From Mycobacterium sp. (GTDB lineage Bacteria > Actinomycetota > Actinomycetes > Mycobacteriales > Mycobacteriaceae), in contig JAHBAP020000522.1 of NCBI GenBank assembly GCA_018500005.2, forward strand, positions 1 through 7,104: a stretch of DNA of 7,104 nucleotides, read 5' to 3'. Positions 1 to 6,748 of the stretch are shown here, piece after piece (position 1 is the stretch's first letter; each line of letters opens with the position of its first letter). A program made the position numbers and the translations under genes. Under the pieces are notes generated by a model, which had not been told where the DNA came from, did no database searches, and saw only the letters and a list, made by a program, of their open reading frames with translations.

Positions 1-100
1 CTCCACCGACACCGATCCCGAGTCGGAGAAGAACACCGTGTCCAGCCCGGCCGGGCTGGACACGGTGTTCTTCTCCGACTCGGGATCGGTGTCGGTGGAG
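1..100. repeat. Perfect 100-bp inverted repeat (two 50-bp arms, no spacer) at the window's left edge
   Basis: Bases 1–50 are the exact reverse complement of 51–100, with the symmetry axis between 50 and 51. The right arm reads as normal bioA coding sequence ([18 protein letters not shown]), so it is native. The left arm is its mirror copy and replaces the expected upstream bioA codons. The axis lies in a short native palindrome, CCCGGCCGGG (46–55), a natural snap-back point. The simplest explanation is a fold-back or chimeric-read artefact at the end of a contig. A real hairpin end or inverted duplication is possible but would break bioA. Confidence 0.95.
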
Positions 101-1018
101 GTGGCGGTCAAAATGGCGCTGCAGTACTGGCGGGCCACCGGCCGGTTCGCCAAACGCCGGCTGATGACGTGGCGGGGCGGGTACCACGGGGACACCTTCA
201 CGCCGATGAGCGTCTGCGATCCCGATGGCGGGATGCACTCGTTGTGGCGCGATGTGCTTGCCGAGCAGGTGTTCGCACCGCCGGTTCCGCGTGATTACGA
301 CCCCGGCTACATCGCCGCGTTCGAGTCCCAACTGCATTCCCACGCAGACGAACTTGCGGCCGTCATCGTCGAACCGATGGTCCAGGGTGCGGGCGGCATG
401 CGGCTTCACGACCCGCGCTATCTGGACGATCTGCGGCGCATCTGCGACGACAACGACGTGTTGCTGATCTTCGACGAGATCGCCACCGGCTTCGGCCGGA
501 CGGGGGAGATGTTCGCCGCCGACCACGCCGGCGTCAGCCCGGACATCATGTGCGTGGGCAAGGCCCTGACCGGCGGCTACATCACGTTGGCCGCGACGCT
601 GTGCACCCGCGCGATCGCCGAGACCATCAGCGGCGGGGAAGCCGGGGCGCTGATGCACGGCCCGACCTTCATGGCCAACGCCCTGGCCTGCGCGGTCGCC
701 GTGGCCTCGGTCGAGGTGCTGCTGGGCCAGGACTGGCGTGGCCGGGTCGCGCAGATCAGCGCCGGACTGTCCGCCGGACTAGAACCCGCCCGGTCACTGC
801 CGGGCGTCGCCGATGTGCGGGTGTGCGGGGCGATAGGGGTGATCGAGACCCGTCGGCCCGTGGACCTTCGGGCCGCCACCCCGGTCGCGTTGGACCACGG
901 GGTGTGGCTGCGGCCGTTCCGCAACCTCATTTACGTCATGCCGCCGTTCATCTGTACCGACGAGGAGATCGCGCAGATCACCTCGGCCATGGTCGCGGTG
1001 GCCCGCGCCGTCGGTTAG
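47..1018 (+). CDS. bioA: Adenosylmethionine-8-amino-7-oxononanoate aminotransferase (DAPA synthase), 5' part missing
   Basis: BioA is a cytosolic PLP-dependent class III aminotransferase that converts KAPA to DAPA, unusually using S-adenosylmethionine as amino donor. Visible motifs are SDSGSVSVE, the WRGGYHGDT segment whose Tyr matches substrate-pocket Tyr157 of M. tuberculosis Bio[13 protein letters not shown] with the PLP-pyridine Asp (codon 473–475, equivalent to Asp254), [10 protein letters not shown] with the Schiff-base Lys (codon 560–562, equivalent to Lys283), and HGPTFMAN. These offsets agree and place the first native residue near position 112 of the M. tuberculosis protein, so about 110 N-terminal residues are absent. 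The frame stays open to base 2, but bases 1 to about 46 are the mirror arm of the palindrome and should not be translated as BioA. GTG at 38 is an artefactual start. The stop lies inside copy one of the 29-bp tandem repeat. Confidence 0.96.
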   Translation, partial: PAGLDTVFFSDSGSVSVEVAVKMALQYWRATGRFAKRRLMTWRGGYHGDTFTPMSVCDPDGGMHSLWRDVLAEQVFAPPVPRDYDPGYIAAFESQLHSHADELAAVIVEPMVQGAGGMRLHDPRYLDDLRRICDDNDVLLIFDEIATGFGRTGEMFAADHAGVSPDIMCVGKALTGGYITLAATLCTRAIAETISGGEAGALMHGPTFMANALACAVAVASVEVLLGQDWRGRVAQISAGLSAGLEPARSLPGVADVRVCGAIGVIETRRPVDLRAATPVALDHGVWLRPFRNLIYVMPPFICTDEEIAQITSAMVAVARAVG

Positions 1019-1094
1019 GGGTCGCGGTGGCCCGCGCCGTCGGTTAGGGGTCGCGGTGGCCCGCGCCGTCGGTTAGGGGTCGCGGTGGCCCGCG
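991..1094. repeat. 29-bp tandem repeat, 3.6 copies, spanning the bioA stop and the bioA–bioF gap
   Basis: Copies lie at 991–1019, 1020–1048, 1049–1077 and a 17-bp partial at 1078–1094, with no mismatches seen. Copy one is the last nine bioA codons plus the TAG stop, so the array is a 3' duplication of bioA sequence. Because 29 is not a multiple of three, the later copies cannot be in-frame protein repeats, and they follow the stop. Each copy, including the partial one, contains CGCGG-TGGC-CCGCG, a 5-bp GC stem with a 4-nt loop (994–1007, 1023–1036, 1052–1065, 1081–1094). A CCGCG arm can also pair with the CGCGG of the next copy. Slipped-strand expansion is the likely origin; misassembly is an alternative. 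Confidence 0.95.
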
Positions 1095-1098
1095 GAAT

Positions 1099-1108
1099 AA
1101 GGTGGGGG
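1099..1108 (+). promoter_or_regulatory. Shine-Dalgarno region of bioF
   Basis: The purine-rich run AAGGTGGGGG lies 5 nt before ATG 1114 and begins 4 nt after the last repeat hairpin. It supports ATG 1114 over the in-frame GTG at 1102, which sits inside the run. The nearby GC hairpins could influence ribosome access here; that is inference. Confidence 0.55.
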
Positions 1109-1113
1109 CCGGA

Positions 1114-2274
1114 ATGACACCGAAAACCGACCTCTCCCCGCTGTCCTGGTTGGATGGCGTCGAGCACCAGCGCAGGCAGGCAGGTCTGCGCCGGACGTTG
1201 CGCGCGAGGCCGGCATTGGCCGCCGAGGTGGATCTGGCCTCAAATGACTATCTGGGACTCTCCCGGCACCCCGAGGTGATCGAGGCCGGAGTGCGGGCGT
1301 TGCGCACCTGGGGTGCCGGCTCCACCGGGTCGCGGCTGGTCACCGGAAACACCGAACTGCACGAGGAATTCGAGTGCGCGCTGGCCGACTTCGTCGGTGC
1401 GCCAGCGGCCCTGGTGTTCTCCTCGGGCTACACGGCCAACCTGAGCGCCCTGGCCCGCCTGTCCGGACCCGGGTCACTGGTGGTCTCCGATGCCTTCTCG
1501 CACGCATCGCTGGTCGACGGTTGCCGGTTATCCCGGGCCCGGGTGGTGGTGACCCCGCACCTTGACGTCGAGGCGGTCGCGGCGGCACTGGCCGGCCGCT
1601 CCGAGGAACGCGCCGTGGTGGTCACCGACTCGGTCTTCAGCACCGACGGTGCGCTGGCGCCCCTGCGCCGGTTGCACGAGGTGTGCCGGGCCGAGCGCGC
1701 GGTACTGCTGGTCGACGAGGCCCACGGCCTCGGGGTGCGCGGGCCCGGAGGTCGCGGGCTGCTTCACGAGGCGGGCTTGGCCGGGGCGCCCGATGTGGCC
1801 GTGACGACCACGCTGTCCAAGGCACTGGGCAGCCAGGGCGGGGCGGTACTCGGGTCGATGGCAGTCCGCAATCACCTGATCGACTCGGCCCGCCCGTTCA
1901 TCTTCGACACCGGCCTTGCGCCGGCCGCGGTCGGTGCGGCACTCGGGGCGTTGCGGATCCTGGCGGCAGAGCCGTGGCGGACGCAGGCGGTGCTCGACCA
2001 CGCGGCGACCCTCGCGCGGGCATGCGGAATCGATGGTCAACCGCAGTCTGCGGTGGTGTCGGTAATCCTCGGCGACCCCGATTCCGCGGTGGCCGCGGCC
2101 ACCGCCTGCCTGGATGGAGGGGTGCGGGTGGGTTGCTTCCGGCCGCCGACGGTGCCCGCCGGCACTTCGCGGTTGCGCTTGACCGCACGGGCATCGCTGA
2201 GCGACGAGGAACTCGATCTGGCCTGCCGGGTGCTGGGCGCGGTGCTGTCCGACCCACTCGCCGAACATCGGTGA
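1114..2274 (+). CDS. bioF: 8-amino-7-oxononanoate synthase (KAPA synthase)
   Basis: BioF is a PLP-dependent alpha-oxoamine synthase that condenses a pimeloyl thioester with L-alanine, releasing CO2, to give KAPA, the first step of biotin ring assembly. From ATG 1114 the product is 386 aa, the length I recall for M. tuberculosis BioF1, and it starts [16 protein letters not shown]. Motifs in order: [11 protein letters not shown] (40–50), [10 protein letters not shown] (69–78), SSGYTAN (103–109), FSHASLVDG with the PLP-stacking His130, TDSVFSTDG (171–179), [12 protein letters not shown] with Asp201 and His204 (199–210), [13 protein letters not shown] with the Schiff-base Lys236, and the C-terminal [23 protein letters not shown]. 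An upstream in-frame GTG (1102) would add four residues but lies in the ribosome-binding region. The stop overlaps the bioD start as GTGA, indicating translational coupling. Confidence 0.96.
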   Translation: MTPKTDLSPLSWLDGVEHQRRQAGLRRTLRARPALAAEVDLASNDYLGLSRHPEVIEAGVRALRTWGAGSTGSRLVTGNTELHEEFECALADFVGAPAALVFSSGYTANLSALARLSGPGSLVVSDAFSHASLVDGCRLSRARVVVTPHLDVEAVAAALAGRSEERAVVVTDSVFSTDGALAPLRRLHEVCRAERAVLLVDEAHGLGVRGPGGRGLLHEAGLAGAPDVAVTTTLSKALGSQGGAVLGSMAVRNHLIDSARPFIFDTGLAPAAVGAALGALRILAAEPWRTQAVLDHAATLARACGIDGQPQSAVVSVILGDPDSAVAAATACLDGGVRVGCFRPPTVPAGTSRLRLTARASLSDEELDLACRVLGAVLSDPLAEHR

Positions 2275-2942
2275 GTTTCCTGGTTATCACCGGCACCGGA
2301 ACCGGTGTCGGCAAGACGGTCACGACAGCCGCATTGGCCAGTTGCGCACGCAGTGCGGGTATCCCGGTGGCGGTGTGCAAGCCGGTCCAGACCGGAACGC
2401 CGGATGACGACCTCGCCGAGGTGGCCCGGTTGGCCGGCGTCACCGAACTTGTCTCGGTGGCCCGCTACCCCGAACCGCTGGCTCCGGCGGCGGCCGCAGA
2501 CTTGGCAGGCCGGCCACTGCCATCGGCACGGGAGATCCTGGCTTCGATCCGCGGCGCCGATCGGCCCGGTGGATTGACCGTCGTGGAAGGTGCCGGTGGT
2601 CTGCTGGTCGAACTAGCCGCCGGGGGAGTCACCCTGCGTGACCTCGCCGCCGAATTGGACGCCCCGGCGCTGGTCGTCTGTGCAGCGGGTCTGGGCACCC
2701 TCAACCACACCGCGTTGACGCTCGAAGCTCTCGGGACCAGGGGACTTCGGTGCGCCGGTCTGGTGATCGGATCCTGGCCGGGCAAGCCCGGTGCCGCGGA
2801 GAACTACAACCGGGACACATTGGAGCGGCTGGCGCCTGTTCGGGCGGTTCTTCCCGAGGGCGCTGGAGATCTGGCACCGGAGCGCTTCGCGGCGATGAGC
2901 CGGCAGGTTTTAGACCCGCAGTGGGTTGCGGGGCTGATCTGA
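2271..2942 (+). CDS. bioD: ATP-dependent dethiobiotin synthetase
   Basis: BioD closes the ureido ring, converting DAPA plus CO2 and ATP to dethiobiotin in the cytosol, usually as a homodimer. The 223-aa product begins (V/M)[23 protein letters not shown]. The P-loop GTGTGVGKT is at 8–16, KPVQTG with the substrate-binding Lys is at 37–42, [10 protein letters not shown] with the acidic loop Glu is at 105–114, and LGTLNHT is at 141–147. The C-terminus VAGLI resembles the M. tuberculosis end. The GTG start overlaps the bioF TGA by 4 nt. The frame continues far upstream through bioF, but those residues look like a shadow, and family homology begins exactly at this GTG. The stop is followed after one base by the next gene's ATG. 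No separate promoter is visible, so bioF and bioD are probably co-transcribed. Confidence 0.96.
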   Translation: MSFLVITGTGTGVGKTVTTAALASCARSAGIPVAVCKPVQTGTPDDDLAEVARLAGVTELVSVARYPEPLAPAAAADLAGRPLPSAREILASIRGADRPGGLTVVEGAGGLLVELAAGGVTLRDLAAELDAPALVVCAAGLGTLNHTALTLEALGTRGLRCAGLVIGSWPGKPGAAENYNRDTLERLAPVRAVLPEGAGDLAPERFAAMSRQVLDPQWVAGLI

Positions 2943-2943
2943 C

Positions 2944-3483
2944 ATGGCGCATTCCATCGAACTACTGCTCGACGTCGATAGCGACGCCGCGATCCGGGCG
3001 ATGTGGCAGGCCCTCGATGACGCCGGGCTGCCCAGCCAGGTTCGGGTGAAATCACCCACCAACCGCCCGCACGTCACCCTGCTGGCCGCCCAGCGGATCG
3101 CCCCCGAGGTCGACGATGTGCTGCGCGGACTGGCCGGCCGGTTCCCGGTTGAGTGCGTGGTCGGCGCGCCCCTGGTGTTCGGCGGTACCCGGCATACGCT
3201 GGCTCGGCTCATCGTCCCCTCGGCCGAACTGATCGCCCTGCACGAGGAGGTGTTCCGGCTGTCGCTGCCATATCTGACCGGTGATCCGTTTCCGCACTGC
3301 CGGCCGGGGCACTGGACCGCGCACGCCACCCTGGGGCGTCGGCTCAGCGCCGAGGAGGTGGGTGTCGCGATGGCGGTCCTGACCGAGGAGCACGACGGGG
3401 CCGGCAATGACCTCCCCGGGCATGCTGCCGGGCTACGCCGATGGGACTCTGACGAGCGGGTCGACCATCTTCTGGTGGGATGA
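2944..3483 (+). CDS. 2H phosphoesterase / 2'-5' RNA ligase-like protein (Rv1571-like)
   Basis: This 179-aa protein carries the paired HxT motifs of the 2H phosphoesterase (LigT/CPDase) superfamily: RPHVTLLA with His43/Thr45 and AHATLGRRL with His127/Thr129, 84 residues apart. Family members hydrolyse or reversibly ligate 2'-5' linkages or 2',3'-cyclic phosphates in RNA or small nucleotides; the substrate here is unknown. No signal peptide or membrane segment is seen, so it should be cytosolic. The ATG lies one base after the bioD stop, with GGGG about 9 nt upstream as a possible ribosome site, so it is almost certainly translated with bioFD. A gene in this position is also found in M. tuberculosis (Rv1571). 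No biochemical link to biotin is established. The superfamily call is sound; the exact activity is open. Confidence 0.88.
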   Translation: MAHSIELLLDVDSDAAIRAMWQALDDAGLPSQVRVKSPTNRPHVTLLAAQRIAPEVDDVLRGLAGRFPVECVVGAPLVFGGTRHTLARLIVPSAELIALHEEVFRLSLPYLTGDPFPHCRPGHWTAHATLGRRLSAEEVGVAMAVLTEEHDGAGNDLPGHAAGLRRWDSDERVDHLLVG

Positions 3484-3494
3484 CCCGGGTGCAC

Positions 3495-3500
3495 TAACCT
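3495..3500 (+). promoter_or_regulatory. Candidate -10 box (TAACCT) for a leaderless bioB transcript
   Basis: TAACCT fits the mycobacterial -10 consensus TANNNT and ends 7 nt before the bioB GTG at 3508. That places transcription initiation on or next to the start codon. The intervening CTGTCCTGC side has no purine-rich Shine-Dalgarno sequence, as expected for a leaderless mRNA. No convincing -35 box is visible, which is common in mycobacteria. This is inference from spacing only. Confidence 0.5.
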
Positions 3501-3507
3501 GTCCTGC

Positions 3508-4515
3508 GTGACCCAGGCAGCACTCGACGTCCTGACCCAGGCCCGCGAACAGGTTCTGGAGCGGGGCGAAGGTCTGTCCCGCGATCAGGTGCTCGCGGTG
3601 CTCCAACTCCCCGACGACCGCCTCGAGGAACTGCTCGCGCTGGCCCACGAGGTGCGGATGCGCTGGTGCGGCCCGGAGGTCGAGGTCGAGGGCATCATCA
3701 GCCTCAAGACCGGGGGCTGCCCCGAGGACTGCCACTTCTGTGCCCAGTCCGGACTGTTCGCCTCGCCGGTGCGCAGCGCCTGGCTGGACATCCCCAGCCT
3801 GGTCGAGGCCGCCAAGCAGACCGCCAAGACCGGCGCCACCGAGTTCTGCATCGTCGCTGCCGTCCGCGGACCCGACGAGCGCCTGCTGGCCCAGGTGGCA
3901 GCCGGTATCGAAGCGATCCGCAACGAGGTCGAGATCCACATCGCCTGCTCGCTGGGCATGCTCACCCAGGAACAGGTGGATCGTCTGGCCGGCATGGGCG
4001 TGCACCGCTACAACCACAACCTCGAGTCCGCCCGATCGTTCTTCCCCAATGTGGTGACCACCCATACCTGGGAAGAGCGCTGGGACACCCTGCGGATGGT
4101 CCGCGAGGCCGGCATGGAGGTGTGCTGCGGCGGAATTCTCGGCATGGGGGAGACGCTCGAGCAGCGTGCCGAGTTCGCCGCCGAACTGGCCGAGTTGGAC
4201 CCGCACGAGGTCCCACTGAACTTCCTCAACCCGCGTCCCGGCACGCCCTTCGGCGACCTGGAGGTGATGGCGGCCTCCGAAGCGCTCAAAGCGGTGGCCG
4301 CGTTCCGGTTGGCGTTGCCGCGAACCATGCTGCGGTTCGCCGGCGGTCGGGAGATCACCCTGGGCGATCTGGGTGCCAAGCAGGGCATCCTCGGCGGGAT
4401 CAATGCCGTCATCGTCGGCAATTACCTGACCACGTTGGGCAGGCCCGCGGAGTCCGATCTGGAGTTGCTCGAGGATCTGCAGATGCCCATCAAGGCTCTC
4501 AACGCCAGCCTCTGA
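3508..4515 (+). CDS. bioB: Biotin synthase, radical SAM enzyme
   Basis: BioB inserts sulfur into dethiobiotin to form biotin, using a [4Fe-4S] cluster that cleaves SAM and an auxiliary [2Fe-2S] cluster as sulfur source. The 335-aa product has the radical-SAM CxxxCxxC in [14 protein letters not shown] (Cys71, Cys75, Cys78). Expected second-cluster ligands are Cys114 (TEFC), Cys147 (IACSLG) and Cys206 (EVCCGG), with Arg276 in [10 protein letters not shown] as the probable arginine ligand. YNHNLE (168–173), [10 protein letters not shown] and [11 protein letters not shown] are family signatures, and the end is ALNASL as in mycobacterial BioB. It is about 14 residues shorter than I recall for M. 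tuberculosis BioB, the difference being in the variable N-terminus. The GTG start is supported by the MTQAA beginning and the -10 box just upstream. The stop shares one base with the bsaP ATG. Confidence 0.97.
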   Translation: MTQAALDVLTQAREQVLERGEGLSRDQVLAVLQLPDDRLEELLALAHEVRMRWCGPEVEVEGIISLKTGGCPEDCHFCAQSGLFASPVRSAWLDIPSLVEAAKQTAKTGATEFCIVAAVRGPDERLLAQVAAGIEAIRNEVEIHIACSLGMLTQEQVDRLAGMGVHRYNHNLESARSFFPNVVTTHTWEERWDTLRMVREAGMEVCCGGILGMGETLEQRAEFAAELAELDPHEVPLNFLNPRPGTPFGDLEVMAASEALKAVAAFRLALPRTMLRFAGGREITLGDLGAKQGILGGINAVIVGNYLTTLGRPAESDLELLEDLQMPIKALNASL

Positions 4516-4742
4516 TGAGTGATCATCGCCCGGCGCCGGTCGGCGCCGGCAACTACAACATCTATACGGGCAAACCGCACGGCGAGGTTGTGCCGCTGAC
4601 CGCCCAACTCGGTTTGGAGCCGCCCCGGTTCTGCGCCGAGTGCGGCCGGCGGATGGTGGTTCAGGTGCGTCCCGACGGCTGGTGGGCCGAGTGCTCCCGG
4701 CACGGGCACGTCGACTCGACCGACCTGGACAGCAGGCGATGA
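4515..4742 (+). CDS. bsaP: Biotin synthase auxiliary protein (Rv1590-like)
   Basis: This 75-aa protein starts at an ATG whose A is the last base of the bioB stop (TGATG). It corresponds to the small actinobacterial protein encoded after bioB in mycobacteria, reported as an auxiliary protein that mycobacterial BioB needs to convert dethiobiotin to biotin. The N-terminus holds the block [17 protein letters not shown] (12–28). The C-terminal half has Cys40-x2-Cys43 (FCAECGRRM), then Cys60, His63 and His65 in ECSRHGHV, a pattern that could bind zinc or an iron–sulfur cluster. Which metal it binds cannot be told from sequence. No signal peptide or transmembrane helix is present. Its TGA overlaps the next ATG as ATGA, so bioB, bsaP and the membrane-protein gene form a tightly coupled trio. 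Confidence 0.88.
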   Translation: MSDHRPAPVGAGNYNIYTGKPHGEVVPLTAQLGLEPPRFCAECGRRMVVQVRPDGWWAECSRHGHVDSTDLDSRR

Positions 4743-5311
4743 CGGCTCCATCGCGCTCTTCGCATGCCAGGGCCGCCTTGACTGTCGTTGTGGCCCTTGC
4801 CTTTTGCGGTGCTGCGCTCGGCGCGGCATGGGCCTGGATCGCCCCGCCCATTCAGACGATCGTCGGCTTGACGAAGTCCGGGGAACGGGTGGACGCCTTT
4901 CTCGGCAAATCGGCCGACAACCAGTTCGTCGCAGTGGCCATCATGGTCGGACTGCTCAGCTTCCTGGCGATCGTTTCAGCGGTCGCGGTGTGGCAGTGGC
5001 GGGCGCACCGCGGACCGGTGCTGGCCGCCGCGTTGTGGACCGGTCAGGTGATCGCCGCGGCAGCGGCTGCCGGAACGGGCGCAGCACTGGCGCACTGGCG
5101 GTACGGGACACCGGACCGCGGCGTGGCTTTGGGGCCGGAGAATCGGGTGGCGTACTTCACCGAGGCGCCGCCGGTCTTTCCCGGCCATCACCCGTTGCAG
5201 ATCGCGGTCGCACTGTTGCTGCCCGCCGCGGTGGCGGCGTTGGCGTATGCCTTTCTGGCAGTGGCCAATCCGCGCGACGACCTCAGCATCGGGTCGCCGG
5301 AGCCGGTCTGA
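4739..5311 (+). CDS. DUF2567-type integral membrane protein (Rv1591-like)
   Basis: The 190-aa product has four likely transmembrane helices at about residues 12–34, 63–85, 93–118 and 153–176. A polar loop (36–61, [19 protein letters not shown]) follows helix 1, and a larger loop (119–152, [31 protein letters not shown]) lies between helices 3 and 4. It resembles the DUF2567 protein found after bsaP in mycobacteria, whose function is unknown. The ATG at 4739 overlaps the bsaP stop (ATGA). The frame extends upstream to ATG 4640, but that part lies wholly within bsaP and has no membrane-protein character. Translational coupling suggests co-expression with bioB and bsaP. A transport or membrane-assembly role in biotin metabolism is speculation, and it may be a passenger. 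Confidence 0.82.
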   Translation: MTAPSRSSHARAALTVVVALAFCGAALGAAWAWIAPPIQTIVGLTKSGERVDAFLGKSADNQFVAVAIMVGLLSFLAIVSAVAVWQWRAHRGPVLAAALWTGQVIAAAAAAGTGAALAHWRYGTPDRGVALGPENRVAYFTEAPPVFPGHHPLQIAVALLLPAAVAALAYAFLAVANPRDDLSIGSPEPV

Positions 5312-5327
5312 CACGCCCGCGCCGAGG

Positions 5328-5374
5328 TTGCATTCACGCAGGGAAAGTCCGAGTGTGTGTCTGCGTGGCCGCAA
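5328..5374. terminator. Stem-loop in the convergent gap, possible bidirectional terminator
   Basis: The 90-bp gap 5312–5401 lies between two converging genes. CACGCAG (5335–5341) pairs with CTGCGTG (5361–5367) across a 19-nt loop. Beyond a 3x3 internal loop, TTGC (5328–5331) pairs with GCAA (5371–5374). There is no U-tract on either side, so it would not be a canonical intrinsic terminator, although mycobacterial terminators often lack one. Nothing else is evident in this gap. Confidence 0.35.
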
Positions 5375-5401
5375 TATCGACGGTCATGGCAGGCTCAATG
5401 G

Positions 5402-6745
5402 TCAGAGCGGACGGAATGGTACCCGTCCACCCAGCATGACCCGGCCGACGATGCCGCCGAGGCGCCACATGCCCGGATAGGTGATCGGGTTGAAGAGGGT
5501 CGGCCAGGTGGTGCGGACAATGTGTTCGTCCAGTGGCCGGTCGGCGAATCGGTCGATCAGCCAGCGCAGCGTCATCGGCGCGGACATCGGATGCAGCAGC
5601 AGGTGCTCGCTGAACAGGTCGCGGTGGTAGGTGACGTTCGCGCCGCCCTCGTTGTATAGGTGAGCCAGTTCGTCGATGTCGTCAACGTTGATGATCGAGT
5701 CGTGCACGGCCTGCACGATGAGCACGGGCGGCGTGGGCGCAGTGCGGCCCAGCCGGATGGCCTCGAAGACCTCCTGAACCTCCGGCATGGCCACCACCTG
5801 GTCCAGGGGCGGGCCCACCAGGTCGTCCATATCGGCACGGAACATCCGGACGAGCGCCTCGAGGGTGGTCATCCGTTCCAGTCGGCGCAGAGTGGCGCGA
5901 CCATGTTCGGTGGCGTGCTCCTCGACGACGCGGCCGAGTCCGGGGTAGGTCTTGGCCAGGGCCGAGATCACCAGCGCGGGCAGGCCCGCGTAGCGGGTGC
6001 CGTTGAGTCGCAGGAAGGTGTTGCCGAGATTGCCGACCGGCGATCCCAGGACCGCACCGACGATGTTGAGTTCCGGCGCATATTCGGCATGCATTTCGGC
6101 CGCCCAGGCGCTGGCCAGACCCCCGCCGGAGTAGCCCCAGATTCCGACCTTACTGTCGGCGGCGAGTCCGAACCGTTCGAAGTTCAGCGTCGCGCGCAGC
6201 CCGTCGAGCACCCGGTGGCCCGGCTCGTGCGGGCTGCCCCACATACCGTCCCGTCCTTCGTGGTCGGGGATCGAGACCACCCAGCCCTCCGCGACGGCCG
6301 CGGCCATCAGCAGATACTCCAGTTGGGCCAACGACCCGACCGCCTTCGCGCGCCGCCGCAACGCGTAGGACGGAAAGCAACGCGACGACACCGCGTCGAT
6401 GGCGCACTGGTAGGACACGACGTGACGAGGCTGGCTGCCGGTGTGTTTGGCCGGCACCAGCACGGTTGTGACGGTGGCCTCCGGCTGGCCGTGCCGATCG
6501 GTGGTGCGGTAGAGCAACTGGGTTGCCCGCACCTTCTGCGGGATCAGGCCGAGGAAGCCCAGTTCGACATCGCGCGAGCGCAGCACCGTTCCCGGAGCGG
6601 CGTGCTCAAAGCCCTCCGGGGGCTCGTAGAACGGGTCCTTGGACGGCAATACCGGCCGAGTGCCGCGCTGAAAGACTTCATGCGGTGCTCGGCCGATCCA
6701 CTCGGGACTGATCGCCCCGTCTGCGCTCGTCATCGGAACATTCAT
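5402..6745 (-). CDS. Secretory-lipase-family alpha/beta hydrolase (Rv1592c-like)
   Basis: The 447-aa product is a serine hydrolase resembling the LIP (secretory lipase, PF03583-type) family and M. tuberculosis Rv1592c, which is about the same length. The nucleophile elbow [14 protein letters not shown] places Ser206. Asp349 in [16 protein letters not shown] and His381 in [11 protein letters not shown] complete a plausible triad. Other family blocks are [14 protein letters not shown] (51–64), [25 protein letters not shown] (111–135) and [23 protein letters not shown] (154–176). It probably hydrolyses acyl esters; the substrate is unknown. No signal peptide is apparent: the N-terminus ([19 protein letters not shown]) is polar, so despite the family name secretion is not supported. 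Start ATG 6745 lies 3 bp after the upstream stop, with TAAGG too close to be an ordinary ribosome site. That suggests coupling, or use of the ATG at 6733. Confidence 0.88.
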   Translation of the reverse strand: MNVPMTSADGAISPEWIGRAPHEVFQRGTRPVLPSKDPFYEPPEGFEHAAPGTVLRSRDVELGFLGLIPQKVRATQLLYRTTDRHGQPEATVTTVLVPAKHTGSQPRHVVSYQCAIDAVSSRCFPSYALRRRAKAVGSLAQLEYLLMAAAVAEGWVVSIPDHEGRDGMWGSPHEPGHRVLDGLRATLNFERFGLAADSKVGIWGYSGGGLASAWAAEMHAEYAPELNIVGAVLGSPVGNLGNTFLRLNGTRYAGLPALVISALAKTYPGLGRVVEEHATEHGRATLRRLERMTTLEALVRMFRADMDDLVGPPLDQVVAMPEVQEVFEAIRLGRTAPTPPVLIVQAVHDSIINVDDIDELAHLYNEGGANVTYHRDLFSEHLLLHPMSAPMTLRWLIDRFADRPLDEHIVRTTWPTLFNPITYPGMWRLGGIVGRVMLGGRVPFRPL

Positions 6746-6748
6746 ACC

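Noticed and set aside
550..1047. Plus-strand open frame overlapping bioA and ending in the second tandem repeat copy
   Set aside because: It is Arg/Gly-rich shadow sequence; the bioA frame over the same bases has the PLP lysine and family motifs.
1683..2270. Upstream extension of the bioD frame through bioF
   Set aside because: Homology to BioD begins exactly at GTG 2271; the upstream residues are a shadow of bioF.
3440..3507. BioQ-type biotin repressor operator before bioB
   Set aside because: I looked for a TGAAC-N3-GT-type palindrome as described for BioQ and saw no convincing match near the candidate -10 box. Likewise no such site is clear before bioF, where the repeat array sits.
4640..4738. 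Upstream extension of the DUF2567 frame to ATG 4640
   Set aside because: The extra 33 residues lie entirely within bsaP and look like out-of-frame coding. ATG 4739, with its ATGA overlap, is the natural start.
3433..4851. Long minus-strand open frame (472 codons) antisense to bioB, bsaP and the membrane protein gene
   Set aside because: It runs opposite well-supported genes, crosses several of them, and its residues are low-complexity shadow sequence. This is typical of GC-rich DNA, where the antisense frame lacks stops.
5409..5428. GGACGG/CCGTCC 6-bp hairpin at the end of the hydrolase gene
   Set aside because: It lies within the last codons of the hydrolase, is short, and has no U-tract. 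Stems of this size are common by chance in GC-rich DNA.
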